From Chloroflexota bacterium (GTDB lineage Bacteria; Chloroflexota; Anaerolineae; Anaerolineales; Villigracilaceae), in assembly GCA_016234535.1 (NCBI GenBank), contig JACRBH010000148.1, forward strand, positions 1-64,000: a DNA stretch of 64,000 nt. Reading direction: 5' to 3'. The translations under genes and the position numbers were made by a program. A model generated the notes under the pieces. That model was not told the origin of the DNA and ran no database searches. It was given only the letters and a program-made list of their open reading frames with translations. Of the stretch, positions 49,493-57,700 are shown piece by piece. The first letter of the stretch is position 1. Every line of letters starts with the position of its first letter.

Positions 49493-49514
49493 TACGATCC
49501 CCGTCGGGACCGCT
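49493..49514 (+). repeat. Third tRNA-Asp 3'-end fragment (putative att site)
   Basis: tacgatccccgtcgggaccgct vs tRNA ttcgaatcccgtcgggaccgcc; preceded by gaaaatagttacgcttcgcggg, as at 41333. Confidence 0.75.
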
Positions 49515-49584
49515 CTTACAACTCCCCTTCTTTGGGGTAAATAATGGCAAAAACGCAGATTTAGGCTGAAGTGCCACGATTGCG

Positions 49585-51039
49585 TTATCTTGCAACCAGA
49601 CAGTTTCGATCATGACTCGAAGCTGTCTTTTTTTTTTCAATTGGTAAAGTGCTGCGCCAATCCGACAATTTCTCCTTTAGAGAATCTGTTAATGGCAATA
49701 TAACATCCAACCCCGTCTCGCGCAAGGTTTGGAGTTGTGCAGTTTCTCTATTTCTTGTTTTTTCATAATCTTCAAGCGTAATTTCTCTCAATAAATATAA
49801 ATTAGTTATCTGTTTGATATGTTCTTCAAGTTCAGATATCAAATTTACAACAACATCTGGTTTATCTGTCTTGCGCCAATTCTCTATCCAGACCAACAGA
49901 TAACTTACAAGTTCATTTTCAATTTGCTCGGCATCCACCATATGCTGGTTGCATAGACCTCTCCGATCAATTCTGGATGAATCTAAATAGAAAAATCGTT
50001 TTCTGATAGAGCTTCCTCTCATCTGCCAGCCACAAGAAGCACAATGTAATATGCCCGTCAGAGGATAGAGACGAACAACGCTCCCCTTTTTGACTCGTGC
50101 GTTTTTATCGAATAATATACGCACCTCCTTTATTCTTTGAAAAGTCTCTTGGGAAATAATGGCCTGATGTTTTCCCGGATACACAGCTTTAAGTACCCGC
50201 CTTTTATTACTGTAATACGGCACCTGACCAGTATAAAAAATATTGTTTAGCAGACTGCGCACAAAATCCTTATTTAGATCGTGGGTAATTGACTTGCCAG
50301 GTTTTCCCCGTTGACGATAGTGAATTTCGGTTCCATCTGCCAGAGTAAAGCTGCTTTTATTGACTAATTCAGCAACTCTCACTGACGAATATTTACCGGT
50401 CAAGAAGAGTTCAAAGATCAACATAACTGCATGCTGGTCTACAGGGTGTAGGATTAAAGTCCTTCCATTACCTTTGTTGGCTGATCCAAATTCTGGGCAG
50501 TAACCTGCTCCATTGACATCTTTACAATCAGAGCATAATCCTTTGCAATACCCGTAGGGTACGTTGCCATTCCAATATCCATCACGAGCACGTTGGACTT
50601 TGCCTTTGGTAGTCTCCTGGCGCAAGTTATCTATATAGATCTCGGCCAGCATGCCCAATACGGTCAACGTCAATTTTCCCCAGGGCGTCGTGAAATCCAA
50701 ACGTTCTTGTACGGAAACAAAGAAGACATTATCCTCCTTAAGCCGGTCGAGGGCATTGAGCAAACCACCAAGGTGACGATAGAAGCGGTCGATCTTGTCA
50801 ACAATAACGACATCAAACTTGCGCGCTTCGGCGTCTTCCATCAACTGTATCAGCTGCGGACGCTCACTATCGCGTTTGGCAGAGATGCCTGCGTCAGTGT
50901 AAACACCTATTATCTCCCAGCCATGATCTTCGGCATACTTGCGAATGTTATTCTCTTGAGCATCCAGGCTGAATCCATCCACTTGTTCGCGCATGGAGAC
51001 ACGCCGATAGCCTACTGCACGTAACAGAACGTTGTCCAT
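49585..51039 (-). CDS. Large serine recombinase
   Basis: Resolvase domain AVGYRRVSMREQVDGFSLDAQENNIRKYAE...VVIVDKIDRFYRH; recombinase domain; zinc ribbon CASCGWQMRG...C; Cys-rich insert YCKGLCSDCKDVNGAGYCPEFGS. Confidence 0.93.
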   Translation of the reverse strand: MDNVLLRAVGYRRVSMREQVDGFSLDAQENNIRKYAEDHGWEIIGVYTDAGISAKRDSERPQLIQLMEDAEARKFDVVIVDKIDRFYRHLGGLLNALDRLKEDNVFFVSVQERLDFTTPWGKLTLTVLGMLAEIYIDNLRQETTKGKVQRARDGYWNGNVPYGYCKGLCSDCKDVNGAGYCPEFGSANKGNGRTLILHPVDQHAVMLIFELFLTGKYSSVRVAELVNKSSFTLADGTEIHYRQRGKPGKSITHDLNKDFVRSLLNNIFYTGQVPYYSNKRRVLKAVYPGKHQAIISQETFQRIKEVRILFDKNARVKKGSVVRLYPLTGILHCASCGWQMRGSSIRKRFFYLDSSRIDRRGLCNQHMVDAEQIENELVSYLLVWIENWRKTDKPDVVVNLISELEEHIKQITNLYLLREITLEDYEKTRNRETAQLQTLRETGLDVILPLTDSLKEKLSDWRSTLPIEKKKTASSHDRNCLVAR

Positions 51040-51115
51040 TTTTATTTTTCTCCTTTCATGGGTATAATTTGTTTTGGACAGTTTTACATTTTAGTCCAAA
51101 CTTTCGGAGGCATGT

Positions 51116-51529
51116 ATGGAATCACTCGCAGCTGGACGTCGTCGAGCCAGGGCAAAAAGATTTAATCCTAAACCTTTCGCTGCCCGCCTTGACCAATTGA
51201 TAGCCGAAAGAAATATCAGTATGCGCCAGTCAGGTATTGATTCCGGGCTAGATCATGAGTCTATTCGGCGGATGAAAGCTGGTGATCGACCAGATATGAC
51301 TTATTGTATTTTGCTGGCTGATTACTTTGATATCAACCCTAATGAATTTTTACAGTTAGCTGACTGGCCAACCTTAGCCGCGTTCGATATTAAGCGAGCG
51401 AGCGCCGAAAACCTGCCCCCTGAAGCAGTGGATGTGGCACTTGATATTGCAAAAATCCCTGACCCCGGCACGCGCAAGGAAGTGGCAAAAGCAGTCCGTG
51501 TGTTGTTGAAAAAATATTTCACCAAATAG
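51116..51529 (+). CDS. XRE/Cro-type HTH regulator
   Basis: FAARLDQLIAERNISMRQSGIDSGLDHESIRRMKAGDRPDMTYCILLADYFDINPNEFL. Confidence 0.75.
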   Translation: MESLAAGRRRARAKRFNPKPFAARLDQLIAERNISMRQSGIDSGLDHESIRRMKAGDRPDMTYCILLADYFDINPNEFLQLADWPTLAAFDIKRASAENLPPEAVDVALDIAKIPDPGTRKEVAKAVRVLLKKYFTK

Positions 51530-51560
51530 AAATATCACTCAATTAAGATAAGTATACAAA

Positions 51561-51592
51561 AGAGTCCCTGCCAATAATCGGCAGGGACTCTT
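51561..51592. terminator. Terminator between convergent XRE and recombinase genes
   Basis: agagtccctgccaataatcggcagggactct. Confidence 0.8.
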
Positions 51593-51609
51593 GGATTAAA
51601 TACCAGTTA

Positions 51610-53403
51610 TTACAATCCGAGCAATTCCTTGAACGGCGCATGAGCTACTACCTCGCGCATATTTCCTTGCGAGTCAAAATAAATGACTTGAAACATCTTT
51701 CTGAGCAGATTGCGCTTCTCTCCGTTGGTCAGTTGCATCCATAACTGAGAAAAGTCCTGCAACTGCGGAAGTATTATTTGCGCTTCAGTCCGGGCAGATG
51801 GTTTTAACCCCGTCAACTGACGACCAATGTGAAGAGCTTGAGTATCAAACTCCGCCTGATCTATATGACCCTTCAGGTATAACTGACGATACCTGGTCAA
51901 TGAGGCTCGGAGGTTGTGACCCTCTCGCTCGAACTCACTCAATCCCTCTCCACTCAAGTAGTATGCCATAATGGCTTCATACCACTCCTTTGGAATGACC
52001 AGCTTTTCGATCAGGTCTTGCAGTTGCGATTCCACCTGCTCCGCACGCAGACAACTGCGCGTGTGCCTGGCAAGCAGGTCATCTGTCAGGCTATCAGCTT
52101 GCGGATGCAGCGCTGGTGTTATCCGCATGGATTTTTGTATATATCGGTTATGCAGTGTGGCACAGCGATAATAACGAGTGGCATTCTTGCCACCGGTTGA
52201 TCCGCGTAAGGGAGTCGCTCGTCCATCGTGCTGATAACACTCCCAACACTGAGCCATGCCAGTTAGCAGTGCTTCATTTCGCGGACGTGAACTTTTGGTG
52301 GGTGTCTTGCTTTTGCCTTTGCGAATTTGTTGTAGGCGTTGCCATGTTTCCACCGAGATCAATGCCTCGTGCTGTCCTTGTTGGATCTCGAGGATCTGGC
52401 GTGCGCTGATCTCTGGCCGCGGCGATTTGACCTTGTGGGGATTCTCCAGATCATCTTCCATATCCAGCGCTGGACGCGGGTAACGTGCTACCAGACCAGC
52501 ATGGAAGGGTGTTGCAATCAGCGCGCGGATGCTATCACGCGTGAAATCATTGCCCGTTTTCTTTTCGGCGGAGACACGCCTGGGTCGGAACTTCACAACC
52601 AAGCCATCAGGCAATGTGAATGTATTACGATTGAGATGGCTGGCAATCTCACGATAACTCCACTGCTGCAGGTAAAGATTTGCCACCAATGTAATCGCAT
52701 GCCGATCAATCGGATGAATGACAGGGATCCGTCCGCGTTGACTTTCAGGGTAATCGATACTACCTGCACGGGGACAATAATCAGGGCCGTGTGAGTCGTT
52801 ACACGTTGAACAAAGCCCATTGCAATAGCCAAGTGGAATATTCCCATTGTGAAGTCCACGACGTATGCGTTCTGATTTTGCCTCACGGGTGCGTTCACTG
52901 GTCTGGCGCACATACATCTCGGCCATCGCACCTAACACGTACAAAACGAGCCTCCCCCACCAGGTTTCAGGGTCAATTTGTTCGGTGACACTTACAAATT
53001 GAACATTATGCTTTTTGCATAGACGCACAAACTCCAATTGCGATTCCAGGTTACGATACAAACGATCAAGCCGATGTACAACCACCGCTTTGATGCGCCT
53101 GGCCTTTATGTCCGCGATCAATTTTTGCAGATCTTTGCGACGGCTATTCCTACCCGTTTGATACGGGTCGCTGTAGATCTTAATTTGTGAAGCGCCTTTA
53201 TCACGCGCATATGCTTCTGCGCGATCGGGCTGGATTTCCAAAGAGTAGCTGTAGCCTTGTGTCTCTTCACGGGACAGGCGGCTATAGATAGCCCAGGTTT
53301 CAACTTGCTGCCTTTGTTCTATTTGGTGAATTTCAGAGCGTATGAACAACTTGAGCTCTTCAAACGAGTTGGGTGTCTCAATGAGGTTGGTGTTCTTACT
53401 CAT
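51610..53403 (-). CDS. Large serine recombinase (second)
   Basis: WAIYSRLSREETQGYSYSLEIQPDRAEAYARDKG...VVVHRLDRLYRNLESQLEFVRLCKKHNVQFVSVTE; shared insert YCNGLCSTCNDSHGPDYCPRAGS. Confidence 0.93.
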   Translation of the reverse strand: MSKNTNLIETPNSFEELKLFIRSEIHQIEQRQQVETWAIYSRLSREETQGYSYSLEIQPDRAEAYARDKGASQIKIYSDPYQTGRNSRRKDLQKLIADIKARRIKAVVVHRLDRLYRNLESQLEFVRLCKKHNVQFVSVTEQIDPETWWGRLVLYVLGAMAEMYVRQTSERTREAKSERIRRGLHNGNIPLGYCNGLCSTCNDSHGPDYCPRAGSIDYPESQRGRIPVIHPIDRHAITLVANLYLQQWSYREIASHLNRNTFTLPDGLVVKFRPRRVSAEKKTGNDFTRDSIRALIATPFHAGLVARYPRPALDMEDDLENPHKVKSPRPEISARQILEIQQGQHEALISVETWQRLQQIRKGKSKTPTKSSRPRNEALLTGMAQCWECYQHDGRATPLRGSTGGKNATRYYRCATLHNRYIQKSMRITPALHPQADSLTDDLLARHTRSCLRAEQVESQLQDLIEKLVIPKEWYEAIMAYYLSGEGLSEFEREGHNLRASLTRYRQLYLKGHIDQAEFDTQALHIGRQLTGLKPSARTEAQIILPQLQDFSQLWMQLTNGEKRNLLRKMFQVIYFDSQGNMREVVAHAPFKELLGL

Positions 53404-53569
53404 CCTGAGTGTCCACAGCTCGGGATGATACATCTTGATCTTCGGTAGGTTGAACTACGGGCGGCAAGTCAAGCTCGACAACGCGGCCCGTGATACGACG
53501 CAGGGACAAAGCCAGTTCACGACTGAAGGATTGTATACGCTCAGAGAGGGATAAAGATTCGTTTTTCAT
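53396..53569 (-). CDS. Small protein (57 aa) overlapping the second serine recombinase start
   Basis: MKNESLSLSERIQSFSRELALSLRRITGRVVELDLPPVVQPTEDQDVSSRAVDTQDE; its stop overlaps the recombinase start (ATGAGTAA). Confidence 0.55.
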   Translation of the reverse strand: MKNESLSLSERIQSFSRELALSLRRITGRVVELDLPPVVQPTEDQDVSSRAVDTQDE

Positions 53570-53750
53570 TTTGCAAACTCCTGCTGGGAATTTGCGCAGC
53601 GCGCTACGCATGAAAGTAAAATTTTGCATGCAACAGCGCACAAGCATACCAATACCCTATTATCAAAAACAAGTGGAGATTTCTCCTATTTCTAAAACGA
53701 GTGTTGGCGTGCAAATAGCACCTTTATCACTTCTCCGGGAGATCACTTTT

Positions 53751-54269
53751 ATGATTACCAGTATCCCAAAACCAGACCCCAAACGGGCCTCGCTTACGCT
53801 TTATCTTATTGTTGCTTTGAACACAGGAGCCAAATTGGAAAGTACGATCAACAAGACCGTAGCTGCTCAAGTTCTAGCCAACTTGCTTCAAATTGATCGT
53901 AGTGCGCCTTTATCCTGGCTGCGCGGCGATTTCAAGAAGCATCCAGTCTCACGGGAGAATTTTCTGAGATTTATCAGAGCATACCGAACAAAGCCTGGGC
54001 TTGAAAACGCCAAAGAGATCACAGCATTGGCAATTAATCTTTACGGCTCAGACTACAAAAAAGCCATCGATCTTTTGGACCCAGCAGATCGTGAAAGGGA
54101 TCTGTCACAGGATTTCCAAGTTACACTGAGCGGTAAATCAAATTTGGTGACGGCGATTTGCAATTTGCTTGAGTCAAGTCCTTCAGAGGCAGTTGAGATC
54201 GCGTTCCTAACAATGATCGCGTATCGATGGTCTGCAAGCAATTCCCGTAATCGAAATTTTTTGATGTAA
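53751..54269 (+). CDS. Hypothetical protein, divergent from the recombinase operon
   Basis: Uninterrupted ORF MITSIPKPDPKRASLTLYLIVALNTG...; no confident family. Confidence 0.5.
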   Translation: MITSIPKPDPKRASLTLYLIVALNTGAKLESTINKTVAAQVLANLLQIDRSAPLSWLRGDFKKHPVSRENFLRFIRAYRTKPGLENAKEITALAINLYGSDYKKAIDLLDPADRERDLSQDFQVTLSGKSNLVTAICNLLESSPSEAVEIAFLTMIAYRWSASNSRNRNFLM

Positions 54270-54606
54270 ATCAGCGAATTACGACAAGAAGGGACTGGAA
54301 TGGGGTATATGAATTATGATTATTTCGTGTTTGCGTAATTCGTCCCGAGAGGGATTATCTGTTCGATTTCTTTATTTTGCTCTGGTCTTGTGCGATCGGT
54401 GTGGGCATTTATGCATTCGTTCGATCGCTGTTAAATTTATATCGGTGTAGTATAACGTGAGCTCATCCGTAGATAAGTTGATGATGAAGCCAAAGTCCCG
54501 ATGAAAGGATGAGGACTATTACATAAATTTTGGTTAAATCACTGATAACATTCCATGTGACATTCATCAGTGACAAAACCCCATCACTCGTCTATACTAA
54601 ACAAAC

Positions 54607-54728
54607 AAGCCTTGCAGGACTGCAATCCTGCTAGGCTTCAACATGGACTACGCGAGTTTGGCGCGTAGCGGATAGGGTGATATTAACATAATCCTACCGC
54701 CTGCGCAATTTGATGCGTGGGCGGTTTT
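54607..54728 (+). ncRNA. Candidate structured RNA/leader ending in an intrinsic terminator, upstream of the helicase operon
   Basis: Hairpin aagccttgcaggactgcaatcctgctaggctt, hairpin ctacgcgagtttggcgcgtag, then ccgcctgcgcaatttgatgcgtgggcggttttt terminator. Confidence 0.45.
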
Positions 54729-54791
54729 TGTTGTTTTCATGAATAAATGTAAACGAATATGATAACCATAATCTCCATAGGCAGATAAGTT

Positions 54792-57700
54792 ATGAATGTA
54801 TTCGACCTTCGCAACCAACTTGTTAAAGACTACAAATCATATGTTTCCAGCTTTATCCAGATCAGAGATGATCGTATTCAGTTGCACGTGGATGAGCAGC
54901 TAAAAGCAGGCTTGTTATGGCCTGAGCCACTCATTCAGCTAAACCCTGCCTTCCAACCAGCCATGTTTGTAGATGAACTGGCAGACGAGGGTGTATTACA
55001 CAAAACTTGCAAGTCGATATTTAGGAGAAAGAGTGAAAAAGATCTGAGCGGAAGCAAACTACGCTTGCACCAGCACCAGGAAGAAGCAATTCGTATCGCG
55101 CAATCAGGGAAAAATTATGTACTAACCACGGGGACAGGTTCGGGAAAATCTCTTTCTTACATTATTCCGATCGTTGATTTTGTTTTGAAGAATGGCAGCG
55201 GGAAAGGCGTCCAGGCTATCATTGTTTATCCTATGAATGCGCTTGCCAACAGTCAGCGCGGTGAGTTGGATAAATTTATCAACCTCGGATTTCCTGATAA
55301 TAAGGGTCCTGTCACTTTTGCGAGATATACAGGGCAGGAAGGGGATGAAGAAAAGAAGGAAATTATGGCGAATCCGCCTGACATCCTCCTAACCAACTAT
55401 GTCATGCTTGAATTGATCCTGACCCGCCCTGATGAACGAAAGACTCTGGTCAATGCTGCACAGGGATTGCGATTTTTAGTGTTGGATGAATTGCATACGT
55501 ATCGTGGCCGGCAGGGAGCCGATGTTGCCATGCTGGTTCGCAGGGTACGCAACACCCTGAACGCAACCAATCTCCAATGCGTTGGTACATCTGCCACTCT
55601 TTCAAGCGCAGGCGGATTTATTGATCAGCAGAAGGATGTTGCTGCGGTGGCTTCCAAGTTATTTGGTGACACAGTCCTCCCAGCAAATGTGATCGGGGAA
55701 ACTCTTCGCCGCTCAACAGTCGAGTTGGATTTTAGTGACTCCGTTCAACTGAATAATCTAAAGAACAGAATTGTCTCGTCTGAAAGCAAACTCACCAGTT
55801 ATGAAGATCTAATCAATGACCCGCTGGCAAGTTGGATCGAAAGTAACTTGGGATTGAAAAAAGACGATATGGGACGCCTGGTGCGGGCCCTACCCCGCAA
55901 AATGCTTGGGAAAGACGGAATTTCACCCATACTGAGCCGACAAACTAATCTCCCTGAGGATCAGTGCGCAGAAGCAATCGCCAGAACCCTGCTGCAGGGT
56001 TATAACGTCACGAATACTGATTCTGGCATGCCTTCTTTTGCATTCCGTTTGCACCAATTCTTCAATCGTGGCGATACAGTCTATACATCCATTGAAAAAG
56101 AAGATGAACGGCATATCACAATTCATGGGCAAAAATATGTACCTGGAGACCGTTCGCGTGAATTGCTGCCGCTTGTATTCTGTCGTGAATGCGGACAGGA
56201 ATATTATGTAGTCCGCAAAATCAAAAACAAAGATAGCGGAAAGGCTGTTTTCATTTCGCGTGAGTTCACTGATCGCAGCGATGATGACGAGACTGAAGTT
56301 GGTTACTTATATTTGTCTACAAAAAATCCCTGGCCTAAGGACACACGTATGTATGATCGCGTACCTGAAGATTGGCTGGAGGAACGCAACGGGGAAATTC
56401 AGATTAAGCAGTCCCAGAGAAAGAATATACCGCAGCCCTTCCATCTTGCCCCTTCGGGAGAGGAAATGGACAATGGCGAACACGTTCATTTCATTGAAGG
56501 AAAATTCCGCTTTTGCCTGAATTGCAGTGTCTCATACAATCCTCGCCAGGGATCTGAGTTCGCAAAATTGACCCAGCTAAGTTCAGGCGGCCGAAGCACT
56601 GATACGACCATCCTAAGTTTGACCTTGATCCGAAATTTGAGGAACGATCCCAATCTTGCAGGCAAGGATAAGGTCAAAAAATTATTGAGTTTCACCGATA
56701 ACCGTCAGGATGCCTCACTGCAAGCCGGCCATTTCAATGATTTTATCGAAATGATACTATTGCGTTCTGCGATCTATCGGGCGGTTGAACGTGCTAGTCA
56801 GGCAGGAATACATCATGACGTTCTCCCGCAAAAGGTATTTGACGCGCTTGGGTTGGATTTCTCGTTTTATGCGGTCGATCCAAATGTGCGATTTTCCCAA
56901 AGAAGCGAAACTGAACGCGCCTTGCGGGAAGCACTTGGATATCGGATTTATCGCGACCTGCAGCGCGGCTGGCGTATTACTTCACCCAACTTGGAACAAT
57001 GTGGATTGCTCGATATTGTATACACGTCACTGGATGATGTCTGTTCCACCGAAGATCTATGGGAAAAGGCTCATCCTGCTTTGGCTGGGGCTACTCTTGA
57101 AACACGGCACCATGTGTGCAAGGTTCTGCTGGACTTTATGCGCCGCGAACTTGCGATTAAGGTTGATTACCTGAACCCGATCTATCAGGAGACCTTGAAG
57201 CAACTCAGCAGTCAGCGGTTATGTCCGCCTTGGGCAATTGATGAAAGTGAAAAACTGGATCACGCGGCCATGTTATTCCCACGCTCACGCCAGAACCAGG
57301 GGAATGATGATTATGGGGGTAATGTGTACCTGTCTGCGCACGGCGGGTATGGACAATTCATTAGAAGAAACAATACCTTTCCTGAATTCAACGGCATGTT
57401 GAAGACTGATGATACAGTGTTGATTATTCAACAGATATTGGATGCGCTGCGAATCGGTGGCTTAGTGGAGATTGTCGAAGAGGCTGGCAAACAGGATGAA
57501 GTCAATGGCTATCAAGTTCCCGCTTCGGCGATGATCTGGAAGGTTGGGGATGGCGTAAAACCCTTCCATGATGTGATCCGCGTACCGCGCCTGCCTGCTG
57601 AGGGCGGGAGAACAAATCAATATTTTGTTGACTTTTATAAGAACATTGCCAACGATATGCATGGACTGGAAGCGCGCGAACATACCGCACAGGTTCCAAA

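Noticed and set aside
29480-49514. Interpretation of the cassettes as classical IS or composite transposons
   Set aside because: No DDE transposase is seen and the boundaries are tRNA 3'-end fragments, pointing to site-specific recombination.
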